64,000 nucleotides of DNA from Stigmatella aurantiaca (GTDB taxonomy: Bacteria; Myxococcota; Myxococcia; Myxococcales; Myxococcaceae): assembly GCF_900109545.1 (NCBI RefSeq), contig NZ_FOAP01000007.1, positions 367,954 through 431,953 on the forward strand, in the 5' to 3' direction. Below, piece after piece: positions 1 to 8,809 of the stretch. Position 1 is the first letter of the stretch. Each line of letters starts with the position of its first letter. A program made the position numbers and the translations under genes. A model generated the notes under the pieces. It did not search any database. It worked only from the letters and a program-made list of their open reading frames with translations, and was not told the origin of the DNA.

Positions 1-282
1 CCGCCCTTGCCCTTGCACACGCACCGGGGCGGCGCGGGCCAGCTCGTCCTGGTGGCGAAGTGGGCCTTCCGCAAGACGTGCCAGGTGCTCATCAACGAGA
101 CGCTCGGCCGCCAGCGCGTTTTCAACGGCCACGTGCGCGACTCCTACGCGCAGCTGTCCGCCGAGGTGATCCGGCTGCGGCGCGAGGTGGAGGCGCTGAA
201 GGCCGCCCAGCCCCCCGCCGGGCCTCCCGCCGCACCGTCCCGGCCGAGCCGCCCCAAGACCCCGCCTCAGGGGAAGCGATAG
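1..282 (+). CDS. 3' end of an unidentified gene (partial)
   Basis: The frame is open from the left edge to TAG at 280-282, giving the last 93 residues of a protein that starts outside the window. A basic/hydrophobic stretch (AKWAFRKTCQVLI) is followed by a helix with heptad-like spacing (AEVIRLRREVEALK) and a Pro/Ser/Arg-rich tail of about 25 residues. Helices of this kind (Q..FN....L..L) occur beside methyltransferase or glycosyltransferase domains in polysaccharide loci, which would suit the neighbouring methyltransferase and membrane protein, but that is inference. The last 16 bp overlap the end of the convergent gene. No function can be assigned. Confidence 0.5.
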   Translation, partial: PPLPLHTHRGGAGQLVLVAKWAFRKTCQVLINETLGRQRVFNGHVRDSYAQLSAEVIRLRREVEALKAAQPPAGPPAAPSRPSRPKTPPQGKR

Positions 283-2174
283 ACGGTGTAGAGCCCGTCC
301 CGGTGGACGCGCTCACCGCCCAGCACCTCGGTCACGAACTTGTCCCGGGGGGGATAGAAATAGTGGGAGACGTACCAGCGGAAGTGGTGCTCCTTCAGGT
401 ACCCCTTCATCTGCTGCGCCTCCTCGGGGGAGACGGGGCCCGCGAGCCCATTGAACCCCTCCAGCGCCCGGAACAGCCGCAGCTCCAGCATCTCCGCCTC
501 GCGGACCGGCGTTCTCGAGAGCCGCGCGAAGGAGACGGGCTTGCCGTGCAGGGTCTGCTCCCACTGCCCCAGGACGTTGTCCGTGAAGACCGCCGCCGGG
601 GCGGGCGCGTTGCGAATCTCCTCGAACACGGGGGGCGTCTTCGGCAAGGCCACCATGTTCATGGGCTTGTTGCGGTACTCGAGGTTGGGCACCAGCGCGG
701 TGAGCAGCGCCACCCCCACCCCCAGCCGCACGTCCTTGCGCGCGGCGAGCGCCCCCAGGTGCGCCGCGGCGAACGCCACCAGCACCGCCAGCGCCAGCGT
801 GGTGAGCAGCTCGAAGCGGACGGGCATTCCTCCCTGCTTGAAGAGCGGCACCACGTGCTTGAAGACCACGTAAGGCATCGGCACCTGGACCCTCAGCTCG
901 CGGCCAAATGAGGTGAAGGGCTCGTAGAAGGCCATGACGGTCAAATAGACGAGCAGCACCAGGACATCCCGCCGCCAGACCCGCTGGCGCCAGCCCGGCA
1001 CCAGCGCCACGAGCCACAGCAGGAGAACGAGCAGCAAGGACACGGGGTGCTGGGTGACGCCGCCGATGGCCAGCACCGTCCCCATGGACAGCACGGCGAA
1101 CCCCACGCCGATGCCCACCCAGCGCCGCCCGTCCGGCACGCCCCGCCAGAGCGCGAACGCGGCGAGCCCCAGCGTCAGGATGCCCAGGAACGTGCCGGCC
1201 TCCTCGGCGTTGCTCGCCATCTTGTCGCGCACCAGCCCGCCGATGAGCGACCGGGCCCAGACCGGCGCCTTGTCGAACCACGCCGAGGACGGATCCGGCA
1301 GGAACAGGGCATACACATCGGTGTAGTAGTCCGAGTCCCCGTGGTGGCCGCCAATGGGCGCCGGATGGAGGTGCGCGAGCAGCGGCAGGATGGGCGGCGT
1401 ACAGGCAATTCCCGCGGCCAGGGCGGCCCACCCCGCCCGGCGCAACAGCGGGTCCTTCAGCGCGTCCAGGGACAGCACGGGGCCGTGGCGCCAGCGCTCC
1501 GCGACGACCCACACGAAGGACAGCAGCGCGATGTAGAGCAGGTAGTAGTAGTCACACAGCAGCACGTAGAGCGCGCCGAGCGCCACGCCCCAGAGCCACC
1601 GGCGCTTGCCCCCCTCCAGCCACCGGAAGAAGCACAGCAGGTAGAACGGAATCCCCTCCAGCGCCGACAGGTTCAGGTGCGCGTTGGCGTGGCTCAGGTG
1701 GTACCGCGAGAAGTCGAAGGCACACGCCCCGGCGATCGCCGCCGCCGCCGCCAGCCCCGGGCTGAACCCCGCCCGCAGCAGCAAGTCCCTCAGCAGCAGC
1801 CAGGCCGTATAGCCCGTCAGCACGAAGGTGCCGAAGATGACGAGGTTGTAGGCCACCTCCAGCCGCAGGAAGGGCAGGAGCACCACGCCCCACCCCGTCT
1901 TCGCGGGCGACAGGGTGTGCCAGTACAGCTCGGCGCCCAGGGGCCAGTGCAGCAGCGGGGAGAAGAACGGATTCTGGGGGGCCTCCCACAGCGCCCGCCG
2001 CATCCACCAGAGGTGCCACATGTTCATGTAGCCGTCCTCGCGTCCCCCCAGGACAAAGCCCTGGAGGCGGCCCAGCAGGGGCCACGTGTGGAAGGCGGAC
2101 AGCAGCGTGAAGCACAGCAGGATCAGCGGGTGGAGCACCCACCGCGAGAGTGGAGACATACGGGGGAAGGCCAC
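267..2174 (-). CDS. polytopic membrane protein, GT-C glycosyltransferase-like
   Basis: A 635-residue inner-membrane protein with many hydrophobic segments (first at about residues 13-30, others through residue ~500) and a C-terminal soluble part of about 130 residues. A loop after the first membrane segment carries GREDGYMNMWHLWW, resembling the acidic first-loop motif of GT-C fold glycosyltransferases that use polyprenyl-phosphate sugars; this family link is an inference from layout, not a firm match. It starts 4 bp after the upstream methyltransferase stop, so the two are probably co-transcribed. The start used is GTG at 2172-2174; ATG at 2157-2159 is equally possible because neither has a clear ribosome site. 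A role in surface polysaccharide or glycolipid synthesis is plausible. Confidence 0.6.
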   Translation of the reverse strand: MAFPRMSPLSRWVLHPLILLCFTLLSAFHTWPLLGRLQGFVLGGREDGYMNMWHLWWMRRALWEAPQNPFFSPLLHWPLGAELYWHTLSPAKTGWGVVLLPFLRLEVAYNLVIFGTFVLTGYTAWLLLRDLLLRAGFSPGLAAAAAIAGACAFDFSRYHLSHANAHLNLSALEGIPFYLLCFFRWLEGGKRRWLWGVALGALYVLLCDYYYLLYIALLSFVWVVAERWRHGPVLSLDALKDPLLRRAGWAALAAGIACTPPILPLLAHLHPAPIGGHHGDSDYYTDVYALFLPDPSSAWFDKAPVWARSLIGGLVRDKMASNAEEAGTFLGILTLGLAAFALWRGVPDGRRWVGIGVGFAVLSMGTVLAIGGVTQHPVSLLLVLLLWLVALVPGWRQRVWRRDVLVLLVYLTVMAFYEPFTSFGRELRVQVPMPYVVFKHVVPLFKQGGMPVRFELLTTLALAVLVAFAAAHLGALAARKDVRLGVGVALLTALVPNLEYRNKPMNMVALPKTPPVFEEIRNAPAPAAVFTDNVLGQWEQTLHGKPVSFARLSRTPVREAEMLELRLFRALEGFNGLAGPVSPEEAQQMKGYLKEHHFRWYVSHYFYPPRDKFVTEVLGGERVHRDGLYTVYRFP

Positions 2175-2178
2175 CGGT

Positions 2179-3114
2179 TCAAGGCCGCTCGGCGGCCATC
2201 AACATGTTGTCGCCCAGGTTGAAGGGCACCGACCAGCCGGGAGGCACCAGCCGCCGCAGCCCGCCCATCACGGGCGCCAGGGGCTGGAAGCTCGCCCCCA
2301 GCTTTCGCAGGAGGTAATCGGCGGAGATGATGTGGGTGTAGGTCCGCGCCTCGACGACTTGGAACCCCACCTCCTCCAGCAGCATCGCGAGCGTGGAGCG
2401 GCCGAAGTAGAACAGGTGCATGTCCATCAGCCAGGGCCACTGGCCGCCCAGCACGCGGGCCACGAGGCTGCTCGCATCGATGGTGGACAGGTAGAGGCGG
2501 CCCCCGGGGCGCACGAGCTGGAACGCCGCGGCGAGCTCCTCGCGCGGGTCGGCGAAGTGCTCCACCACGTCCCAGAGCGTCACCACGTCGTAGGTGCGGC
2601 CCTCCGCGGCCAGCTCCCTCAGGGGCCGGCCGTGCACGGTGAAGCCCAGCGACCGGGCATGCCCCGCGGCCCAGCGCGACAACTCCAACCCCTCGGGGCG
2701 GAAGCCCCCCTCGCGGGCCACATCCAGGAAGTAGCCACAGTAGGCCCCCACATCGAGCAGGGTCCGGCCCTGCGCGGGCCCCAGCGCCTGGAGGACGCGC
2801 CGGAAGGTCCGGTAGCGGTTGTCCTTCTCCGCCACGTACAGCGGATCCTCCACGTCCTGATAGGCCCGTAGCAGCTCCGCGGCGGACGGCAGGGGCCACT
2901 GGAAGAGCATCTGGCACTCCTCGCACTCCCAGATGGGCGGATGGGTGCGGTGGCCAAAGGAGGTACACCGGTAGGCCGCGGCATCCCCTGCGCCCCTCGG
3001 CCCCCGGGCGGGGTAGCGCAACCGCAGCCGCCGTCCCTTGCACAGGTAGCAGGCGCCGGGGACCGGGGACAGATAGGGCTCGGACGGCGCTCGGGCGGTT
3101 ACATCTAGGGGCAT
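2179..3114 (-). CDS. class I SAM-dependent methyltransferase with N-terminal Cys motifs
   Basis: About 311 residues. The N-terminus has paired cysteines (CYLCKGR, then CTSFGH and CEEC), a zinc-ribbon-like arrangement common in methyltransferases of sugar and polysaccharide loci. The SAM-binding core follows with motif I LLDVGAYCGYFLDVAREGG and a motif with VVTLWDVVEHFADP, then the post-II strand (LVRPGGRLYLSTID). This matches the Methyltransf_23 type fold. The ATG at 3112-3114 was chosen over GTG at 3124-3126; neither has a convincing ribosome site. It is the first gene of a two-gene unit with the membrane protein downstream and is divergent from the large oxidoreductase. The substrate is unknown; a sugar or lipid-linked sugar is a guess. 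Confidence 0.75.
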   Translation of the reverse strand: MPLDVTARAPSEPYLSPVPGACYLCKGRRLRLRYPARGPRGAGDAAAYRCTSFGHRTHPPIWECEECQMLFQWPLPSAAELLRAYQDVEDPLYVAEKDNRYRTFRRVLQALGPAQGRTLLDVGAYCGYFLDVAREGGFRPEGLELSRWAAGHARSLGFTVHGRPLRELAAEGRTYDVVTLWDVVEHFADPREELAAAFQLVRPGGRLYLSTIDASSLVARVLGGQWPWLMDMHLFYFGRSTLAMLLEEVGFQVVEARTYTHIISADYLLRKLGASFQPLAPVMGGLRRLVPPGWSVPFNLGDNMLMAAERP

Positions 3115-3292
3115 GGGGGGTTGCACCGTAGTCCCAACGGAGAAGAGACCTCAATCCCCGAGAATAAACCCTATTGACGCAGCGGCCTTCCTGGGCATCG
3201 GCCCTGCCCGTGCGCCAGACGATGGACCGCGAGCCTGAAAACGGTGTAGCGAAGAGCCTGTTCTCCCCGGTTCCCCGTCTATCCAAAGTCAC

Positions 3293-6200
3293 ATGCCTTC
3301 CTTGAACGCCTCCACTGCTTCCTCCAGCCCCTCGCTGACGTTGGGCCTGCCTGGGTTCACCTTCGAAGACCTCTACCGTCCCCAGGGGCTGCGCCGGCTC
3401 GCGGACCGCTTCGACGCGTGGATGTCCGAGCACGAGCCCGAGCTGCTCCAGGCCTTCGACGCCTACCGGAAGTCGGGGGGAACGAGCGTATCGGGCCCCG
3501 CGGAGTCCGAGCTGCTCATCCGCGTCTCGCGGCACGTGGGCGCCTTCCTGGCCCGCCTGTTCAGCATCGGCGAGGAGACCGAGAGCCTGGCGCGCCGGCT
3601 GACCGGGGAGCTGCCGCTGTTCGACTTCAAGCGCGACTTCATCACCCGCCGCGTCTTCAAGAAGGGCGCCCCGGACCGTCCGTCGCTCGCCGAATACCCC
3701 TCGCTGGATGCCCGGATGCGCCTGCTCCTGCAGCTGGGCTTCCCGGAGGCCCTGGCCCTGGACCCGGAGCGGAGCCTGGCCGAGTCCGTGCTCACGCTGA
3801 TGGACCTGGAGCGCGTCTTCTCGGGCGCCCTGCCCCCGGCGAGCAAGGCCCGGGAGCCGGAGCTGCGCGCGCGGTGGACGGCGCTGCGCACCGCGCTCGC
3901 GTCCACGCCCGAGGGCAAGGAGGCCTTCGGCGCCAGCCTCGTCACGCAAGGGGAGGACGCGGCGGAGCTCCAGGCCGTGCGCGCCCTGCTCTCCCTGGCC
4001 GACCGCTGGACGTACGCCCGCGCGTTGCACCCGGAGCTCAAGGAGCTGTTCCACACCTGGCCCACGCACCGCATCCCCAAGCCCCTGGTCTTCGACCAGC
4101 TCGTCACGCTGCACCGGCCGGACCCGCAGCTGCCCGAGATTTCCGAGAGCCCCGGCCACCACCTGCGCCACCGGGATGGGTTCAAGCTCACCGACCGCCG
4201 CGGCACCCCGCGCGACGTGATGAACGAGGTGGACTACTGCGTCATCTGCCACGAGCGCGAGAAGGACTCCTGCTCCAAGGGCTTCAAGGCGAAGGACCCG
4301 GTGGCCGAGGGGCACACCTACAAGAAGAACCCGCTGGGAATCCCGCTGACGGGCTGCCCCCTGGATGAGCGCATCTCGGAGGTCCACGCGCTCAAGCGCG
4401 AGGGGCTCTCGGTGGGGGCGCTGGCCATGGTGATGCTGGACAACCCCATGTGCCCGGGCACCGGCCACCGCATCTGCAACGACTGCATGAAGGCCTGCAT
4501 CTTCCAGAAGCAGGAGCCGGTGAACATCCCCCTGGCGGAAACCTCCACGCTCACGGACGTGTTGGACTTGCCCTGGGGCTTTGAAATCTATGGGCTCCTG
4601 TCCCGGTGGAACCCGCTCAACGTGCGCCGCCCGTACGCGCTGCCGTACATCGGCCGCAACGCGCTGGTGGTGGGCCTGGGCCCGGCCGGCTACACGCTCG
4701 CGCACTACCTGCTCAACGAGGGCTTCGGCGTCACCGGCGTGGACGGGCTGAAGATTGAGCCCTTCCCCGACGAGCTGGTGGGCCGCAACGGCCAGGCGCT
4801 CCAGCCCATCCGGGACTGGCGGGCGCTCACCCGCGAGCTGGACGAGCGGGTGCTGGAGGGCTTCGGCGGCGTGTCCGAGTACGGCATCACCGTGCGCTGG
4901 GACAAGAACTTCCTCACCCTCATCCACCTGACGCTGGCGCGCCGGGCGAACCTGCACATCTACGGCGGCGTGCGCTTCGGTGGCACCCTCACCATCGACG
5001 ATGCGTGGGCGCTGGGGTTCGACCACATCGCCATCGCGGCGGGCGCGGGCCGGCCCACCATCATCGGGATGAAGAACAACCTCATCCGGGGCATCCGCAA
5101 GGCGAGCGACTTCCTGATGGCGCTGCAGCTCACGGGCGCCTTCAAGCGGGACTCCCTGGCGAACCTCCAGGTGCAGCTGCCCGCCATCGTCATCGGCGGC
5201 GGCCTGACGGGCATCGACACGGCCACGGAGCTGATGGCGTACTACCCGGTGCAGGTGCAGCGCATGCTGGAGCGCCACGAGCAGCTCACCGCGGAGCTGA
5301 GCGAGGAGACCGTCCTGGCGCGGCTGGACGCCGAGGAGCGCGCCACCTACCAGATGTTCCTGGAGCACGGCCGCGCGGTGCGCGCCGAGCGCGAGAAGGC
5401 GCTCGCGGAGGGCCGCAGCCCGGACTTCATCCACCTGGTGCGCAGCTGGGGTGGCGTGAGCCTCGTCTACCGCCGCAGCCTCACCGAGTCCCCCGCCTAC
5501 CGCCTCAACCACGAGGAGGTGGTGAAGGCGCTGGAAGAGGGCATCCGCTTCATCGAGCGGATGAGCCCCACGGAGGCGCTGCAGGACGCGAGCGGCGCGG
5601 TGCGGGCCATCCGCTTCGAGCGCATGGTGACCCAGGACGGCAAGCTCAAGGGCAGCGGCGAGTTCTTCGAGATGCCCGCGAAGACGGTGTGCGTGGCCGC
5701 GGGCACCTCGCCCAACGTCACCTACGAGAAGGAGTACCCGGGCACCTTCCGGCTCGACGAGAACAAGGAGTACTTCCAGGGCTTCGAGCTGGACGAGGCC
5801 GGTGAGGCCTTCGCGCTCAAGCCCGTGGAGGCGGTCGAGGACCTGGATGCGAAGGTGGGCTTCTTCACCTCGTACCAGAAGGACGGCCGCTTCATCTCCT
5901 TCTACGGGGACAACCACCCCACCTACGCGGGCAACGTGGTGAAGGCCATGGCGAGCGCCAAGGATGGCTACCCGCAGGTGGCCCGCCTGTTCGCCCGGGA
6001 AGTGGCGGCGATGGACTTCTCGGACGGGGCGGCCCAGGCCGCGCGCGAGGCGCGGCTCGCCGCCCACTTCGCGAAGCTGGACGAGGCGCTGAACGCCACC
6101 ATCGTGGCCGTCAACCGCCTGACGCCCACCATCGTGGAGGTGGTGGTGAAGGCGCCGTACGCCGCCAGCCACTTCGAGCCGGGCCAGTTCTACCGGCTGC

Positions 6201-7069
6201 AGAACTTCGAGCGGCTGGCGCCCGTGGTGGACGGCACGCGGCTGACGATGGAGGGCCTGGCGCTCACCGGAGCGTGGGTGGACAAGGAGAAGGGGCTGAT
6301 GGGCACCATCGTGCTGGAGATGGGCTCCTCCTCGCGCCTGTGCGCCGCGCTGCGGCCCGGCGAGGCCGTGGTGCTCATGGGCCCCACCGGCACGCCCACG
6401 GAGATCGCCCACAACGAGACGGTGGTGCTGGTGGGCGGCGGCCTGGGCAACGCGGTGCTGTTCTCCATCGCCCGCTCGCTCAAGGCCGCCGGCTGCCGCG
6501 TCGTCTACTTCGCCGGCTACCGGCAGAAGGTGGACAGCTTCAAGCAGGCCGAGATCGAAGCCGGCACGGACCAGATCATCTGGTCGGTGGACAGCGGAGA
6601 GACCATTCAGCCCCGGCGGCCCCAGGACGCCGCCTTCCGGGGCAACGTCGTCCAGGCCATGCTCGCCTACGCGCAGGGCCAGCTCGGCCCCCAGCCCGTC
6701 ATCTCCCTGAGCGAGGTGGACCGCATCATCGCCATCGGCTCGGACCGGATGATGCGCGCGGTGCAGGAGGCCCGCCACGGCGTGCTGCAGCCGTTCCTCA
6801 AGCCGGGCCACGAGGCCATCGGCTCCATCAACTCGCCGATGCAGTGCATGATGAAGGAGATCTGCGCCCAGTGCCTCCAGAAGCACGTGGACCCGCGCAC
6901 CGGCAAGGAGACGTGGGTGTTCTCCTGCTACAACCAGGACCAGAACCTGGACCAGGTGGACTTCGTCAACCTGAACCAGCGGCTGCGCGGCAACACCGTC
7001 ATGGAGAAGGTGTCGGACGTCTTCCTGGCGCGCCTGCTCCAGAAGGCCCCGCAGCTCAAGCGCGTCTGA
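3293..7069 (+). CDS. giant FAD/NAD(P)/Fe-S oxidoreductase, GltD/NfnB-like plus PyrK/NfnA-like fusion
   Basis: A 1258-residue single polypeptide. Residues 1 to about 300 are a helical region I do not recognise. Cysteine clusters follow near 316-325 (CVICHEREKDSC) and 387-405 (CPGTGHRICNDCMKAC), placed like the Fe-S ligands of GltD/DPYD-type proteins. A dinucleotide-binding glycine motif lies at about 457-475 (VVGLGPAGYTLAHYL) and a second at 631-645 (IVIGGGLTGIDTATE). From about 930 onward there is an FNR/PyrK-like flavin-NAD domain (FEPGQFYRLQNFE, then VVLVGGGLGNAVLF) ending in a Cys group (CMMKEICAQC plus FSCYN) near 1185-1212 in the place of PyrK's 2Fe-2S site. It probably moves electrons between pyridine nucleotides and another carrier in the cytoplasm. 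It stands alone, convergent with the next gene. Confidence 0.7.
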   Translation: MPSLNASTASSSPSLTLGLPGFTFEDLYRPQGLRRLADRFDAWMSEHEPELLQAFDAYRKSGGTSVSGPAESELLIRVSRHVGAFLARLFSIGEETESLARRLTGELPLFDFKRDFITRRVFKKGAPDRPSLAEYPSLDARMRLLLQLGFPEALALDPERSLAESVLTLMDLERVFSGALPPASKAREPELRARWTALRTALASTPEGKEAFGASLVTQGEDAAELQAVRALLSLADRWTYARALHPELKELFHTWPTHRIPKPLVFDQLVTLHRPDPQLPEISESPGHHLRHRDGFKLTDRRGTPRDVMNEVDYCVICHEREKDSCSKGFKAKDPVAEGHTYKKNPLGIPLTGCPLDERISEVHALKREGLSVGALAMVMLDNPMCPGTGHRICNDCMKACIFQKQEPVNIPLAETSTLTDVLDLPWGFEIYGLLSRWNPLNVRRPYALPYIGRNALVVGLGPAGYTLAHYLLNEGFGVTGVDGLKIEPFPDELVGRNGQALQPIRDWRALTRELDERVLEGFGGVSEYGITVRWDKNFLTLIHLTLARRANLHIYGGVRFGGTLTIDDAWALGFDHIAIAAGAGRPTIIGMKNNLIRGIRKASDFLMALQLTGAFKRDSLANLQVQLPAIVIGGGLTGIDTATELMAYYPVQVQRMLERHEQLTAELSEETVLARLDAEERATYQMFLEHGRAVRAEREKALAEGRSPDFIHLVRSWGGVSLVYRRSLTESPAYRLNHEEVVKALEEGIRFIERMSPTEALQDASGAVRAIRFERMVTQDGKLKGSGEFFEMPAKTVCVAAGTSPNVTYEKEYPGTFRLDENKEYFQGFELDEAGEAFALKPVEAVEDLDAKVGFFTSYQKDGRFISFYGDNHPTYAGNVVKAMASAKDGYPQVARLFAREVAAMDFSDGAAQAAREARLAAHFAKLDEALNATIVAVNRLTPTIVEVVVKAPYAASHFEPGQFYRLQNFERLAPVVDGTRLTMEGLALTGAWVDKEKGLMGTIVLEMGSSSRLCAALRPGEAVVLMGPTGTPTEIAHNETVVLVGGGLGNAVLFSIARSLKAAGCRVVYFAGYRQKVDSFKQAEIEAGTDQIIWSVDSGETIQPRRPQDAAFRGNVVQAMLAYAQGQLGPQPVISLSEVDRIIAIGSDRMMRAVQEARHGVLQPFLKPGHEAIGSINSPMQCMMKEICAQCLQKHVDPRTGKETWVFSCYNQDQNLDQVDFVNLNQRLRGNTVMEKVSDVFLARLLQKAPQLKRV

Positions 7070-7079
7070 GGCAAGCGGC

Positions 7080-7772
7080 TCAGCGCTTGCCGAAGGTGCT
7101 CATCATGTCCTGGTAGTTCTTCGCCAGGTCCGCCTCACGCGTCAGGACGGTGTCGACGTTGGCATCGCCGTACGTGCGGCGGACCTCGGTGAGCTGGCGC
7201 AGGGACTCCACGCGCTCACGCATGGCGTCAATCTGCGGGGCCAGCTCCTTCTGCTGCTCCTGGCTGAGCTTCGCCTGCATGGCCTCCAGCTTCTTCAGCT
7301 CCTCGTCGAACTGGAGCGTCTGCAGCATCTGGCGCTGGGAGATGACCGCCGTCACCACGTCGGCCAGGCCGTTGACGTCCTCCTCGGAGAGCCCCGCCGC
7401 CTTGCGCGCGTTCTCCTCCGCCACCGCCTTGCCCTCGATGTACTTCATCGTGGCGTTCACCTCCGCCAGGGTGCCCACCGTGTCCGGCTTGCTCTTCACC
7501 GTGGCCAGCTCCTTCGTGAGCGCCGCGTAGGCCTCCAGCAGCTGGCGCTGGTAGCCCACGTAGGCCCCGAGCTTCTCGGGCGTCACCCGGTAGGTGTTGG
7601 GCACCTCCCCGGCCTCCCCTCCGGCCGTCCCGGGGTCCTGCGCATCCGGGGCGGGGGCCGCCCCGGGCGAGGCGGGGCCTGCCTGGGCGGGGGCCGGCGC
7701 CGGGCCGGGTTGTTCTTTCTTGCACGCTGAGCAGGCAAGCGCCGCCCAGAGCACCCACAACGACCGACGCAT
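7080..7772 (-). CDS. helical lipoprotein of unknown function
   Basis: About 230 residues. The N-terminus (MRRSLWVLWAALACSACKK) is a lipoprotein signal with a Cys preceded by small residues, followed by a Pro/Ala/Gly-rich linker to about residue 55. The rest is charged and strongly helical, with heptad-like stretches (ELKKLEAMQAKLSQEQQKEL), suggesting a coiled coil in the periplasm or at the outer membrane. The ATG at 7770-7772 is chosen because GGGGAG lies six bases upstream and the signal begins here; an upstream GTG would add seven residues. The family is not recognised. It converges on the oxidoreductase gene with a 10-bp gap and is divergent from sixA. Confidence 0.7.
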   Translation of the reverse strand: MRRSLWVLWAALACSACKKEQPGPAPAPAQAGPASPGAAPAPDAQDPGTAGGEAGEVPNTYRVTPEKLGAYVGYQRQLLEAYAALTKELATVKSKPDTVGTLAEVNATMKYIEGKAVAEENARKAAGLSEEDVNGLADVVTAVISQRQMLQTLQFDEELKKLEAMQAKLSQEQQKELAPQIDAMRERVESLRQLTEVRRTYGDANVDTVLTREADLAKNYQDMMSTFGKR

Positions 7773-7956
7773 GCCTACTCCCCTTGGAATCACGGGGGCG
7801 ACTATAGGCCCGGGACCCTGTCCGATGGGATTCGATGCCTCCCCGACAACCTACCGGGAGGGACGGCAGCATTGAACAATCGCCGCATTACCTTTGACCA
7901 ACCTGCCCACGGTCGTGTACGAACCGCGATTCGTTGTCGAGAGCGGTGGAGGGACT

Positions 7957-8451
7957 TTGAGGCTTTTCCTGGTAAGGCACGGCGATGCGGACGCAGAGAT
8001 CCCCGAGGGACTCGGCGACGAGGCGCGCGCGCTGACCGCGAAGGCCCGCGCCAACACTGCCCTGCACTTCGCGTCGCTGGCGGAGCGCATGGGGCCCATC
8101 TCCCTCATCCTGACGAGCCCCCTGGTCCGCACGGTCCAGACCTCGCAAATCCTCTCCGCCGCGACGAAGCACGAGGGCCTGCTCCGGGTGCACCGCTGCC
8201 TGCTGCCCGACATGCCCGTGGGCGCCGTGGAGCCCGTCATCGCCGAGCACGCGGACCAGAACCTGGTGCTCGTGGGGCATCAGCCCTCCATGGGCGCCCT
8301 GGCGGCGCACCTGCTGGGCATGCAGTCCTTCCCCAAGCCGGTCAACCCCGGCACGGTCATCGCCCTGGAGCGAGCCGAGGAAGCCGGCGCCCCGCTGAAG
8401 TTCCTGTTCTACGCGGCGCCCGGGCAGCAGGTCCTCGACGTCATCCAGTGA
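7957..8451 (+). CDS. sixA: SixA-type phosphohistidine phosphatase
   Basis: About 164 residues of the histidine phosphatase superfamily. The catalytic signature LFLVRHGDAD is at the N-terminus, and the second conserved His lies in LVLVGHQPSMG. SixA removes phosphate from histidines in HPt domains of phosphorelays, a fitting role in a genome so rich in hybrid kinases, including one with an HPt domain at 45.1 kb. The TTG at 7957-7959 is preferred because GGAGGG sits immediately upstream at good spacing and the resulting length matches the usual ~160 residues; an ATG at 7894 would add 21 unconserved residues. It is followed after 25 bp by cyaY on the same strand. Confidence 0.85.
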   Translation: MRLFLVRHGDADAEIPEGLGDEARALTAKARANTALHFASLAERMGPISLILTSPLVRTVQTSQILSAATKHEGLLRVHRCLLPDMPVGAVEPVIAEHADQNLVLVGHQPSMGALAAHLLGMQSFPKPVNPGTVIALERAEEAGAPLKFLFYAAPGQQVLDVIQ

Positions 8452-8476
8452 GCGGCCCGCGGGCCGGAGCAACGCG

Positions 8477-8809
8477 ATGATGGACGAAGCGCGCTACAAC
8501 CAGCTCGTCGCCGCGGTCTTCAAGCGCATGGTCGCCGCGGCCGACAGCATCGATCCGGACGTCCTCGAGGCCGAGACCACCGGGGACATGCTCACCCTCA
8601 CCGCCCCCTCGCGCGAGAAGTGCATCGTCAACACCCAGCGCGCCGTGCGGCAGATCTGGGTGGCGGGCAAGAGCCAGGGCATCCACTTCTCGTATGACGA
8701 GGCCACCGGCACCTGGAAGGACGACAAGGGCCGGGGGCTGGAGCTGTTCTCCTTCGTGGCCCAGGTGGTGCGGGAGATCAGCGGCGCGGACTTCGCCTAC
8801 CCCTCCTGA
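8477..8809 (+). CDS. cyaY: frataxin-like iron-sulfur cluster protein CyaY
   Basis: 110 residues, the normal size of bacterial frataxin. The N-terminal helix is acidic (FKRMVAAADSIDPDVLEAE) and the central beta-sheet signature CIVNTQRAVRQIWVAG matches the conserved N-Q-P/R..QIW..G strand region, followed by GIHFSYDEATGTWKDDKG. CyaY modulates iron delivery to the IscS/IscU Fe-S cluster machinery in the cytoplasm; no isc genes lie in this window. Two ATGs stand in tandem at the start, with a GGAGC ribosome site upstream. The last 13 bp overlap the end of the convergent pseudo-GGDEF gene. Confidence 0.88.
   Translation: MMDEARYNQLVAAVFKRMVAAADSIDPDVLEAETTGDMLTLTAPSREKCIVNTQRAVRQIWVAGKSQGIHFSYDEATGTWKDDKGRGLELFSFVAQVVREISGADFAYPS

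Noticed and set aside
2123..6886. Very long open frame on the minus strand antisense to the oxidoreductase gene
   Set aside because: It is a by-product of GC-rich codon use opposite a clearly conserved gene; its product is low-complexity and matches no fold.
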